A DNA stretch of 64,000 nt from Streptomyces sp. NBC_01754. GTDB lineage: Bacteria; Actinomycetota; Actinomycetes; Streptomycetales; Streptomycetaceae. The first letter of the stretch is position 1; every line of letters begins with the position of its first letter. The stretch covers positions 1,922,001-1,986,000 of the forward strand of contig NZ_CP109132.1 of the NCBI RefSeq assembly GCF_035918015.1, given 5' to 3'. This document shows, piece after piece, positions 44,819 through 52,951 of this stretch. The notes below the pieces were generated by a model, which was not told the origin of the DNA, made no database searches, and was given only the letters and a program-made list of their open reading frames with translations. The translations under genes and the position numbers were made by a program.

Positions 44819-46075
44819 CTACCGCAGGTGGGACGTGTCGTTCAGCAGCCGCAGCGAGGGGTTGCCGTCCGCGTAGTACGCCACCGTCGAGACGGAGGCC
44901 GGTGCGAGCTCCATGCGGAACAGCGATTCCGGCGGGGCCCCCAGCGCCAGCCTGGCCAGCGTCTTGATCGGGGTGACGTGGGTGACCAGGAGCACGGTAC
45001 GGCCCGCGTACCGGGCGATCAGGCGGTCGCGGGCGGCGGAGACGCGCTCGGCCACCTCGGTGAAGCTCTCGCCGCCGCCCGTGGGTGCCACGTCGGAGGA
45101 GGCGAGCCAGGTGCTCAGGTCCGTGCCGAAGCGCTCCCGCACCTCGGCGAACGTCAGCCCCTCCCATGCGCCGAAGTCCGTCTCGCGCAGCCCGTCCTCG
45201 ATCCGGACCGGCAGGCCCAGCCGGTCGGCGACCGCGCCGGCCGTCTCACGGCAGCGGCGCAGCGGGGAGCTGACGATCTCCTGGACGGTGCCCCGGGCGG
45301 CGAAGGCCTCCGCGGCGCAGGCGGCCTGGTGCCGTCCGGTGGCGGAGAGTTCGGGATCACTTCCGCCGCTGCCCGAGAACCGCTTCTCCGGGGTGAGGAC
45401 CGTCTCGCCGTGCCGCAGCAGGATGAACGTGGCGGGCGCGCCCATGTCGGGAGCGCTACCCCAGCCCACCTGCGGGGTGGCCGGTGTGCTCGCCGGTGCC
45501 TCAGCGGGGCGGGCGGCGGCCATCGCGGCCCGGACCTTCGCGGCGCCCGCCGTGGCGTCCCCCACCGGACCGGCCGGGACCGGGTCCTGGGCGACCTCGG
45601 TACGCGGTGTGTCCAGGGCGGCCGTCGAGGACGACGCCTCCCACTGCCCGCCCCGACGGCCCGCGTCCATCGCTTCGTTGGCGAGCCGGTCGGCGTGCTT
45701 GTTCTCGGCGCGCGGGATCCACTCGTACGTCACCGAGGACGCGGGCAGGATCCCCGCGGCGCGGGCGGCGAGCGGTTTCATGTCGGGGTGCTTGATCTTC
45801 CAGCGGCCCGACATCTGCTCGACCACCAGTTTGGAGTCCATCCGTACCCGGACCCGCACGTCCGCGTCCGGGAACAGCCCCCGCACCGCTGTGAGACCGG
45901 CGATCAGGCCCCGGTACTCGGCGACGTTGTTCGACGCGACACCGATGTACTCGGCGGCCTCGGCGAGCACCTGCGCGGTGTCCGGGTCGATGACGACGGC
46001 GCCGTAACCGGCGGGTCCCGGGTTGCCCCGGGACCCCCCGTCGGCCTCGACGACCAGCTGGCGGGGGGCGGGCAT
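44819..46075 (-). CDS. Bifunctional RNase HI / phosphoglycerate-mutase-type phosphatase
   Basis: A 418-residue fusion protein. The RNase H domain (residues about 1-140) shows the acidic residues in LVVEADGGSRGNPGPAGYGA, NNVAEYRGLIAGLTAV, RMDSKLVVEQMSG and NKHADRLANEAMD. An Ala-rich linker follows. The histidine-phosphatase domain (about 210-410) starts FILLRHGETVLTPEKRF and includes EIVSSPLRRCRETAGAVADR and VLLVTHVTPIKTLA. This fusion is known from actinobacteria (Rv2228c type), where it removes R-loops and can act as a CobC-like phosphatase. Its ATG overlaps the stop of the zinc-ribbon gene (TAATG). Confidence 0.94.
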   Translation of the reverse strand: MPAPRQLVVEADGGSRGNPGPAGYGAVVIDPDTAQVLAEAAEYIGVASNNVAEYRGLIAGLTAVRGLFPDADVRVRVRMDSKLVVEQMSGRWKIKHPDMKPLAARAAGILPASSVTYEWIPRAENKHADRLANEAMDAGRRGGQWEASSSTAALDTPRTEVAQDPVPAGPVGDATAGAAKVRAAMAAARPAEAPASTPATPQVGWGSAPDMGAPATFILLRHGETVLTPEKRFSGSGGSDPELSATGRHQAACAAEAFAARGTVQEIVSSPLRRCRETAGAVADRLGLPVRIEDGLRETDFGAWEGLTFAEVRERFGTDLSTWLASSDVAPTGGGESFTEVAERVSAARDRLIARYAGRTVLLVTHVTPIKTLARLALGAPPESLFRMELAPASVSTVAYYADGNPSLRLLNDTSHLR

Positions 46076-46818
46076 TACAGACCCGACTCCGAGGTACGGA
46101 CCAGGATGCGGCGGCAGTTCTCGCACCGCAGCACGGTGTCGGGGGACGCCGCCTTCACGTCGTTGACCTCGGTGATGTTCAGTTCGAGGCGGCAGCCCTC
46201 GCAGCGGCGCTGGTAGAGCCGGGCGGCACCCACACCGCCCTGCTGGGCCCGCAGCTTGTCGTAGAGCTTCAGCAGGTCGGCGGGGACGGCCCCGGCGACG
46301 ACCTCGCGGTCCTTGGTGACGGTGGCGGCCTCGGCGTCGAGTTCCTGGGTGGCGACGTCCCGGCGGGCGGTCGCGTCGTCGGCCTTGGCCTGGACGGCGG
46401 CGACGCGGTCGGTCAGCTCGGTGACGCGCTCCTGGGCGGACTCGCGGCGCTCCATGATCTCGAGGACGACGTCCTCCAGGTCCCCCTGGCGCTTGGCCAG
46501 CGAGACGATCTCGCGCTGGAGGCTCTCCAGGTCCTTCGGCGAGGAGACCGCGCCGGAGTCGAGCCGCTGCTGGTTGCGGGCGGCACGCTGGCGGACCTGG
46601 TCGACGTCCTGCTCGGCCTTGGTCTGCTCGCGGGCGGTGTCGCTCTCCTCGGTCTGCGAGGCGACGAGCAGGTCGCGCAGCTGAGCGAGGTCGTTGGTGA
46701 GCGAGTCGATCTCGGCGTGCTCGGGCAGGGAGGTGCGCTTGTGGGCGAGCTGCGACAGACGTAGGTCGAGGGCCTGGACTTCGAGGAGTCGGATCTGGTC
46801 GGCGGGCGCGGCGTTCAG
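46075..46818 (-). CDS. Coiled-coil C4 zinc-ribbon protein
   Basis: A 247-residue protein with an antiparallel coiled coil (residues about 10-180, for example LRLSQLAHKRTSLPEHAEID and SPKDLESLQREIVSLAKRQG) and a C-terminal zinc ribbon (YQRRCEGCRLELNITEV, then VLRCENCRRILVRT, CxxC twice). The best start is a rare CTG at 46818 (LNAAPADQIRLLEVQALDLR), overlapping the nif3 stop (CTGA), which suggests coupling. A longer upstream frame has no family character. Proteins of this type may bind nucleic acids or chaperone metals. Confidence 0.86.
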   Translation of the reverse strand: MNAAPADQIRLLEVQALDLRLSQLAHKRTSLPEHAEIDSLTNDLAQLRDLLVASQTEESDTAREQTKAEQDVDQVRQRAARNQQRLDSGAVSSPKDLESLQREIVSLAKRQGDLEDVVLEIMERRESAQERVTELTDRVAAVQAKADDATARRDVATQELDAEAATVTKDREVVAGAVPADLLKLYDKLRAQQGGVGAARLYQRRCEGCRLELNITEVNDVKAASPDTVLRCENCRRILVRTSESGL

Positions 46819-47651
46819 TTGGGGGCTCCAGAAGAGTGGTGGGTGGTCCAGGGGTCGGTGACCCGCGTCGAGACGTGGACCCGCAGGTCCCATCCGTGGC
46901 GGTCGGAGATCGCGTCGAGCTGCGCGGCCGCCTGCTCGCACCAGGGCCACTCGGTGGCCCAGTGCGCGGCGTCGACCAGGCCGAGCGGCGAGTGCTGGAC
47001 GGCCTCGGAGGCCGGGTGGTGGCGCAGGTCGGCGGTGAGGAAGGCGTCCACACCGGCGGCGCGTACGGCGCCGAAGAGGCTGTCGCCGGAGCCGCCGCTC
47101 ACCGCTACCCGGCGCACGAGGGCGTCCGGGTCGCCTGCCAGCCGGATGCCCTGCGCGGTGGCGGGCAGCCGGGCGGCGGCGCGGGCGGCGAAGTCGCGGA
47201 GGGTCTCGGGGTGGTCGAACTCGCAGATCCGGCCGAGGCCGCGGCGGCCACCGGGGTCGGTCGGGTCCGGCACGAGGGGCCCGGTGACCCGCAGGTCGAG
47301 GGCGCCGGCGAGGGCGTCGGAGACCCCGGGATCGGCGGTGTCGGCGTTGGTGTGCGCGACGTGCAGGGCGATGTCGTGCTTGATCAGCTCGTGCACCACC
47401 CGGCCCTTGAAGGTGGAGGCGGCGACCGTCGTCGTACCCCGCAGGTAGAGCGGGTGGTGGGTGACGATCAGTTGGGCGCCGAGGGCCCTGGCCTCTTCGG
47501 CGATCTGCCGCACCGGGTCGACGGCGAAGAGGACCCGGTCCACCGCCGCGTCGGGGTCGCCGCAGACGGTGCCGACCGCATCCCATCCTTCGGCCCGCTC
47601 GGGGGGCCAGAGGGCGTCGAGCTCGGCGATGACTTCAGACAGACGGGGCAC
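46815..47651 (-). CDS. Nif3-like dinuclear metal center protein
   Basis: A 278-residue NIF3/GTP cyclohydrolase-like protein. The metal-binding signatures are AQLIVTHHPLYLRGTTTVAA and a second His/Glu site in VDAFLTADLRHHPASEAVQH and GLVDAAHWATEWPWCEQA. The start VPRLSEVIAELDALWPPERA is family-typical, using GTG 47651. It is first in a coupled three-gene operon (nif3, zinc ribbon, RNase H). This order is conserved in Streptomyces. The exact biochemical role is unclear. Confidence 0.92.
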   Translation of the reverse strand: MPRLSEVIAELDALWPPERAEGWDAVGTVCGDPDAAVDRVLFAVDPVRQIAEEARALGAQLIVTHHPLYLRGTTTVAASTFKGRVVHELIKHDIALHVAHTNADTADPGVSDALAGALDLRVTGPLVPDPTDPGGRRGLGRICEFDHPETLRDFAARAAARLPATAQGIRLAGDPDALVRRVAVSGGSGDSLFGAVRAAGVDAFLTADLRHHPASEAVQHSPLGLVDAAHWATEWPWCEQAAAQLDAISDRHGWDLRVHVSTRVTDPWTTHHSSGAPN

Positions 47652-47692
47652 GGGGGAAAGGCTACCTGCCCTGGTACCCGGCCGTCCCTGAC

Positions 47693-47738
47693 GGCGGGGT
47701 ACCGGTGGCGGAGGGCGGCGGGGTACCGGTGGCGGAGG
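47693..47738. repeat. 22-bp direct repeat, two copies
   Basis: Identical copies of a GC-rich 22-mer (containing GGTACC) lie at 47693-47714 and 47717-47738, a 24-base period. They separate the nif3 start from the tnpB remnant and may mark the insertion or excision site of the transposon. Confidence 0.7.
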
Positions 47739-47814
47739 ACCCGGGCAGGCGAGCCCCGTTGCCCGATCGGCCCGCTGCCCCACCGGCCCCGCCGTCCCGA
47801 CGCTGGTTGGTCGG

Positions 47815-48143
47815 CGTTTACGGCGATGCTGGAATACAAGGCCGCGAGGTACGGTCGGACGTTCGTGCGGATCGGCCGGTTCGAGCCGACGTCTCAGGTG
47901 TGCTCACAGTGCGGCGTCCAGGACGGCCCCAAGCCCCTGCACGTCCGTGTGTGGGAGTGCTCGGCGTGCGGTGCCGTCCTGGACCGGGACATCAACGCGG
48001 CGGTCAATGTCGCGAAGGCCGCCGGGCTGGCGGTCACTGCCTGCGGAGCGCGGGTAAGACCGGGACTCGTCCCGGCGCAGCGCGAAGAAACAGGAACCCA
48101 CCGAGACGGTCAGACGACCGTGGTAGGAATCCCCGTGCTTTAG
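47815..48143 (+). pseudogene. IS200/IS605 TnpB remnant (C-terminal part)
   Basis: About 108 codons of a TnpB-type RNA-guided nuclease: MLEYKAARYGRTFVRIGRFE, then SQVCSQCGVQ and WECSACGAVLDRDINAAVNV. The zinc-finger cysteines and the third RuvC acidic residue (in LDRDINAAVN) survive, but the N-terminal two thirds with the first two RuvC residues are lost, so it is catalytically dead. No start codon is supported. It lies between nif3 and the siderophore-binding lipoprotein genes. Confidence 0.88.
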
Positions 48144-48160
48144 CTCGGGGAGCGGAAGTC
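48095..48160 (+). ncRNA. Possible right-end omega-RNA/transposon end of the TnpB element
   Basis: Overlapping and following the tnpB stop is a short hairpin CCCCG (48131-48135) and CGGGG (48146-48150) in GAATCCCCGTGCTTTAGC and onward, typical of right ends of IS200/IS605 elements. In such elements this region supplies the scaffold of the guide RNA. No matching left end was seen, so it is a leftover. Confidence 0.4.
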
Positions 48161-49196
48161 AATTCACCAGGTCGGCACGGAGGTCGTCGAGGACCAGGTC
48201 GGCGGAGGTGACGCCGAGGCCGAGGTACCAGGTCTCGTCCGAGACGTCCTTGGCGCGGCCGGACTTGACCGCCTCCAGGTTCTTCCACAGCGGGTTGGAG
48301 CGGGCGGTGTCGCGCTTGGTCGCCTTCGGGTCGCCGTAGACGCCGGTGAAGATCCAGTCGGCGTCGGCCTGGTCCATGTTCTCGGGGCTGATCTCCGCGG
48401 CGAGGTCGTCGATCTGCTGATTCTTCGGACGGGGCAGGCCGACGTCCTCGAGGATCGTGCCGATGAAGGACGCCTTGGCGTACAGCCGGATACGGTCCGG
48501 CAGGTAGCGGACCATCGAGACGGTCGGCTTGTCCGGGCCGATGTCCTCGCCCAGTTCCGCGGCCTTGGCCTCGTAGGCGTCCAGTTCCGCCTTCGCCTCG
48601 GCGGACTTGTCGAGCGCGGCGGCGTTGAGAAGGTAGTTCTCCTTCCAGGTGAATCCCGGGCGGATGGAGAACACCGTCGGCGCGATCTTGGAGAGCTCGT
48701 CGTACTTGTCGGCCGCGCGCAGCTGGCTGCCGAGGATCAGGTCCGGCTTCAGACCCGCGATCGCCTCGAGGTTGAGGTTGTTGATGGTGCCGACGTTCTT
48801 GGGGGAGCCCGCGTTCTTCTCCAGGTACGAGGGGATGGCCGCGTCCCCCTCGGAGGGCGCGAAGCCTACGGGTTTCACGCCGAGCGAGACGACGTTGTCG
48901 AACTCGCCGACGTCCAGGACCACGACGCGCCGGGGCGCGGCCTTGAGTTCGGTGCTGCCCATGGCGTGGGTCAGCGTGCGGGGGAACTCACCGGCCTTCG
49001 CGTCCGTGCCGAACTCCGCCGTCTTCTTCGCCGCGTCGCCGAAGTCCTTGCCTCCCGTGGCGACGGCCGCCTTCTTGTCGCCGCCCGCGTCGGCGTCCGA
49101 CGAACCGCCCGCCCCGTCGCCACCACAGGCCGAGAGGGTGAGGGCGGCGGTTACGGCCAGGCCCACTGCGGCTGTGCCGCGGCGTCGAAGGGACAT
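48159..49196 (-). CDS. Iron-siderophore ABC transporter substrate-binding lipoprotein
   Basis: A 345-residue class III binding protein with lipobox TLSAC. It reads EFPRTLTHAMGSTELKAAPR, RVVVLDVGEFDNVVSLGVKP, NLEAIAGLKPDLILGSQLRA, TVSMVRYLPDRIRLYAKASF and ISPENMDQADADWIFTGVYG. This is the usual pattern of ferrioxamine- or enterobactin-type binding proteins of actinobacteria. It starts at ATG 49196 with an iron box 35 bases upstream. No permease or ATPase gene is adjacent, so it must use a transporter encoded elsewhere. Confidence 0.92.
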   Translation of the reverse strand: MSLRRRGTAAVGLAVTAALTLSACGGDGAGGSSDADAGGDKKAAVATGGKDFGDAAKKTAEFGTDAKAGEFPRTLTHAMGSTELKAAPRRVVVLDVGEFDNVVSLGVKPVGFAPSEGDAAIPSYLEKNAGSPKNVGTINNLNLEAIAGLKPDLILGSQLRAADKYDELSKIAPTVFSIRPGFTWKENYLLNAAALDKSAEAKAELDAYEAKAAELGEDIGPDKPTVSMVRYLPDRIRLYAKASFIGTILEDVGLPRPKNQQIDDLAAEISPENMDQADADWIFTGVYGDPKATKRDTARSNPLWKNLEAVKSGRAKDVSDETWYLGLGVTSADLVLDDLRADLVN

Positions 49197-49230
49197 CTTT
49201 CACTCCAGATCGGGCGACACACAGGAAACA

Positions 49231-49251
49231 CTAAGGAAAGGCTCACCTTAG
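49231..49251. promoter_or_regulatory. Iron box upstream of the siderophore-binding lipoprotein
   Basis: CTAAGGAAAGGCTCACCTTAG is an imperfect palindrome fitting the DmdR consensus half-sites on both sides. It lies 35 bases before the lipoprotein start and should repress the gene in iron-rich conditions. Confidence 0.82.
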
Positions 49252-49394
49252 TCATCAGGAACATGCGCAGCACACCCACCCCCAACTCCTCAGGTGATTA
49301 CGGACATCACCACCCTTATGTGTGAAGTGCGGTGGCTGTTGTTGTTCGGCAGGAAGTACGAAACCTAGCTTCAGTTGCCGGAGGTGACCGCACC

Positions 49395-51350
49395 ATGACT
49401 GCCTGTGCCGTCGAGAAGGAGACCGCCGGGGCCGCGAAGGCCGCCACGGCGGTGGAGCCCGCGCCCGAACCGGCGCAACCGGACGAACCCGGGGAACCCG
49501 ACCAACCGGGTGCCGCCGGTACGCCAGGGGGAGGCAGGACGCATCGTGCGCCCGCCCCGGGCCCCGCCGCGCCCACGACGCCGTCCCGGTCCACCGGTGC
49601 CGGGTGGACCCGGGTGGCCACGGCCCCCGGCAGACCCCCGGCACCCGGCGCAGGTACGGGTACGCGCACGGGTACGCGCACGGGTACGGAGCCGCGTGCC
49701 GGCCGTACGGGCCCGGGCGGGGCCTCGGAACCCCGCACGGCCACAGTTCCCCGCACGGCCACGGGCGCGGGTTCCTCCGCGCCCCCCGCGCCCACCCGCC
49801 CCGAGTCGCAGCGCCGCCCCGACGACACCGGATGGGTCCGGGTCACCGTGGCCCCCGGGTCCGGCGAGGCCGCGACGTTCGGCGGGGCCGTCTCCGCGCA
49901 CCGGCCCGGCGGCGGGATGTCCACCGGGACCGCCCGCATCGGTGGCGGCACCCGGACCCGTGTGCCCCTCGCCCACCGGACGCCCGTGCCCGGCCCCGCC
50001 GCCGAACCGGCGCCGCGCCACGCGTCCGCCACCCCCGGCAGGGCCGAGCGCCCCCGCGCGGCGCCCCCCGCCCCCCTACCGCCCGCCACACCGGAGGACA
50101 CCACGCCCGCCCCCGGAACAGGCGGCGGCGCAGCCCACGCCTCCGCCATGGCCCCCGGCGCCCCGCCCCCAGCCGCCGGCCACCACCCCGCACCGCCTCT
50201 CACGGCCCCGGGCGCACGCCCCCGGCCGCAGGCGCACCGGGTGCCGCCCGCCCTCGTCATCACGGCCGACCACACCTACGCGGCCCGCCTCACCACCGCC
50301 CCCGGGGCCCCGTCCGAGCACGCCTCCGACCCCGCCTGGTACCCGGAGCGGTGGACGCTCGACGGCCCCGAGCCCTACGCCGTACCCCTCCCCCTGGACC
50401 AGCCGGAGGAGGCCGCCTCCGATGTGCTGCCGTTCTCCGACGGGCGGGTCCTGATCCGGCGTCGGGTGGCCGACCGGCACGCCTTCTCACTGCTCTATCC
50501 GACCGGGCCCGGCACGGGCGAGCTCCCGCTGGGCGGCCTCGTCTGCCCCGAACTGACCCTGCTCCCGCCGTCCCCCGACGGAATGAGCGCCTACGCCCTG
50601 GTCCCCGGCGAACGCTCCACCGCCGTCTGGCACGTGGCGGGCGGCGCGTTCGGCCCGGAACGCGTCGCCCAGGTGCCGGGACGGTGCTCGGGCGGTGCCT
50701 GGCTGGACCGGGAGGGCCGACTGCTCGCCCTGGACCGGCAGTTGGAGGACGGTGGTCCGCTGAAGGCCGTCGCGGTGGACCTGGAGCGGGGCGGCGAGGT
50801 GACGCCCCTGCTCCAGATCGCTCCGGACAGCCACGACCGGCTGCTGGTGGCCGATCCGGACAGCGGACTGCTGCTGATCCGCTCGGACGCGCCTGGGGAG
50901 GACCGGCTCGGCTGGGGTGTGCTCGGCAGTTCCCTACCGGTGCGCTTCCCGGAGTGCCTCCGTGTGCCGGGCATGGCACTGACCCCGTTCGCCGTGCAGC
51001 CCGGCCAGATACTGATGCCGGAGAGCTGCGCGGTGGCGCTGCGGATCGACGGTGCGGGTGGCAGCTGGGTGGGCGTCTGGCGCCCGTCGGGGCGCCGGCT
51101 GCACTCGTACGCCGCCCCCCGAGGATGGCTGACCGGCGCCGGCTTCTGGACCCGTGACGCCGTTCTGCACCTGCCGTACGCACAGGCCGGCGCGCCCTGC
51201 TCCGTGGCCCTGCTGGAGGCCCCGGCCGACGAACCCCATCAGCCCGCCGCACACGGAACGGAACCATCCGCGGCGGACCGGACTCCTGGTGTATGCAGGC
51301 CCGTTCCGCTCGGCGAGGCGCCTCTCACCGGTCGTACGGCCCCTGGATGA
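49395..51350 (+). CDS. Proline/alanine-rich protein with C-terminal beta-rich domain
   Basis: A 651-residue protein. Residues 1-295 are disordered and rich in Pro, Ala, Gly and Thr, including a GTRTGTRTGT repeat. Residues about 300-620 form a beta-rich domain with repeated LPFSDGRVLIRRRVADRHAF and LTLLPPSPDGMSAYALVPGE type blades, resembling a WD40- or NHL-like propeller. There is no clear signal peptide. ATG 49395 follows GGAGGTGA. It is divergent from the siderophore-binding lipoprotein gene. It is a conserved streptomycete protein of unknown role, perhaps regulatory or a scaffold. Confidence 0.75.
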   Translation: MTACAVEKETAGAAKAATAVEPAPEPAQPDEPGEPDQPGAAGTPGGGRTHRAPAPGPAAPTTPSRSTGAGWTRVATAPGRPPAPGAGTGTRTGTRTGTEPRAGRTGPGGASEPRTATVPRTATGAGSSAPPAPTRPESQRRPDDTGWVRVTVAPGSGEAATFGGAVSAHRPGGGMSTGTARIGGGTRTRVPLAHRTPVPGPAAEPAPRHASATPGRAERPRAAPPAPLPPATPEDTTPAPGTGGGAAHASAMAPGAPPPAAGHHPAPPLTAPGARPRPQAHRVPPALVITADHTYAARLTTAPGAPSEHASDPAWYPERWTLDGPEPYAVPLPLDQPEEAASDVLPFSDGRVLIRRRVADRHAFSLLYPTGPGTGELPLGGLVCPELTLLPPSPDGMSAYALVPGERSTAVWHVAGGAFGPERVAQVPGRCSGGAWLDREGRLLALDRQLEDGGPLKAVAVDLERGGEVTPLLQIAPDSHDRLLVADPDSGLLLIRSDAPGEDRLGWGVLGSSLPVRFPECLRVPGMALTPFAVQPGQILMPESCAVALRIDGAGGSWVGVWRPSGRRLHSYAAPRGWLTGAGFWTRDAVLHLPYAQAGAPCSVALLEAPADEPHQPAAHGTEPSAADRTPGVCRPVPLGEAPLTGRTAPG

Positions 51351-51466
51351 GCCGGGCCGGTGCCACGGGGGCAGCCGTTCCGTGCGGATGGCCACGGTGA
51401 CCGCGTCGGGGACGGTGGCGGGGCTGCGACACATACGCAGGCGATCGCAACGGAGTGACTTCCCAC

Positions 51467-51643
51467 ATGTCTGAGACCCGAACCGTCACGACCCAGCCGC
51501 GCCCGCCGGAGGCGGACGCGGAACGGGCCGCAGCCGGCGGATCCGGAAAGCACCGAGGGGGCGCGGCGGCGGAGAGCGCCCCCGCGCAGCCGCACGGCCG
51601 CCATCGCCGAGCATCCGAAAAGGGTGGCGGCACGGCGGCCTGA
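51467..51643 (+). CDS. Small basic low-complexity protein
   Basis: A 58-residue hydrophilic protein (MSETRTVTTQPRPPEADAER ... PHGRHRRASEKGGGTAA), rich in Ala, Gly, Arg and Glu. It has a plausible RBS (CGGAGTGAC) upstream of ATG 51467. No leader-peptide or RiPP processing motif is convincing. It may be a small regulatory protein or a fortuitous frame; codon use favours coding. Confidence 0.5.
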   Translation: MSETRTVTTQPRPPEADAERAAAGGSGKHRGGAAAESAPAQPHGRHRRASEKGGGTAA

Positions 51644-51740
51644 GCCGCGACGGCACGGCGTCGAGTGGGCCGCCCCGGCCACCGGAACGCATGGACCGGC
51701 CGGGGGCGGCCCTCGGCGTGCCGGGGGCGCCCTCCGCCCC

Positions 51741-51828
51741 AGCCGGTCCCGCCCTCCGCCCCGGCCGGTCCCGCCGGCCGCCCCGGCCGGTCCCGCCGGC
51801 CGCCCCGGCCGGTCCCGCCGGCCGCCCA
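51741..51828. repeat. 22-bp tandem repeat, four copies
   Basis: Copies of a GC-rich 22-base unit (core GGCCGGTCCCGCC) begin at 51741 (diverged), 51763, 51785 and 51807. The period is not a multiple of three, so it is not a coding repeat. It lies in the region upstream of the ABC exporter ATPase gene and could affect its promoter. Confidence 0.85.
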
Positions 51829-51910
51829 ACCCCCCGCCCACCCAGGACATTTGTCATCGGCGACCGGGGACATGCGCCCCTGCCCGCCGGGCGCCACGCT
51901 CCGTAGCGTC

Positions 51911-52951
51911 ATGGACATGATGCAGACAACGGGGAAACAGCCCACGGGAAGAACGGCGGCGGCGCACGGGAGGACCGGTCCCGCGGTCGTCTTCTCGGCA
52001 GCGGTCAAGACGTTCGGCACGGCGGGGAGCACCGTCCGGGCGGTGGACTGCGTCGACCTCGTCATCGAGCGCGGCGAGACGGTCGCCCTGCTGGGGCGCA
52101 ACGGTGCGGGCAAGTCCACCACCATCGGGCTGCTGCTCGGTCTGGACACCCCGGATTCCGGCACCGTACGGCTACTCGGCCGCACCCCGGAGTCGGCGGT
52201 GCGCGCCGGGCTGGTCGGGGCGATGCTCCAGGAAGGCCGGCCGATCCCCCGGGTGACGGTCCGTGAGCTGGTCAGCTTCGTGGCGTCCACCTACCCGCGC
52301 CCGTTGCCGGTGGCCGAGGCGCTCGCGCTGGCCGGGGTGACCACCTACGCGCACCGCCGCGTCGACAAGCTCTCCGGCGGCCAGACCCAGCGGGTCCGGT
52401 TCGCCGTGGCCCTGGCGGGCGACCCGGAGCTCGTCGTGCTGGACGAGCCGACGGCCGCCCTGGACGTCGAGGCGCGCCGCGCGTTCTGGGAGTCGATGCG
52501 GTCGTTCACGGGACGGGGCAACACGGTCCTGTTCTCCACCCACTACCTGGAGGAGGCGGACGGGAACGCGGACCGGATCGTCGTCCTGGACCGGGGCCGG
52601 ATCGTGGCGGACGGCAGCGGGGAGGCGCTCAGGCACGCGGCAGCGGGCAGGGGCGCGGCGGGCGGTGGCCAGGTCTCCGTCGATCTCACGGACGGCGGGG
52701 CGGAGGGTCTGGAGCTGCTGCCGGGCGTGCTCGGCGTCGAGGTGCGCGGGGGCCGGGCCCTGCTGCGTACGGAGGATCCGGACGCAACCGTGGTGGAGCT
52801 GGCCCGGCTCGGCGCCGTACGCGGCATCGAGGTCGACAGGGTGACGCTGGAGGACGCCTTCCTCTCCCTGACCTCGCCCTCCCCCTCCCCCTCCCTCTCC
52901 CCCGAACGGATCGCCGAGCGGATCGCCGAGCACCCCGAGGAGACCGTCTGA
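51911..52951 (+). CDS. ABC transporter ATP-binding protein (DrrA-like)
   Basis: A 346-residue ATPase for the adjacent ABC-2 permease. Walker A is LLGRNGAGKSTTIGLLLGLD, the Q-loop lies in GLVGAMLQEGRPIPRVTVRE, the signature is LSGGQTQRVRFAVALAGDPE, Walker B is LVVLDEPTAALD, and the switch is FSTHYLEEADG. A C-terminal domain (VDLTDGGAEGLELLPGVLGV) precedes a Ser/Pro tail. ATG 51911 is followed by MDMMQTTGKQPTGRTAAAHG. Its stop overlaps the permease ATG (TGATG). Confidence 0.93.
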   Translation: MDMMQTTGKQPTGRTAAAHGRTGPAVVFSAAVKTFGTAGSTVRAVDCVDLVIERGETVALLGRNGAGKSTTIGLLLGLDTPDSGTVRLLGRTPESAVRAGLVGAMLQEGRPIPRVTVRELVSFVASTYPRPLPVAEALALAGVTTYAHRRVDKLSGGQTQRVRFAVALAGDPELVVLDEPTAALDVEARRAFWESMRSFTGRGNTVLFSTHYLEEADGNADRIVVLDRGRIVADGSGEALRHAAAGRGAAGGGQVSVDLTDGGAEGLELLPGVLGVEVRGGRALLRTEDPDATVVELARLGAVRGIEVDRVTLEDAFLSLTSPSPSPSLSPERIAERIAEHPEETV

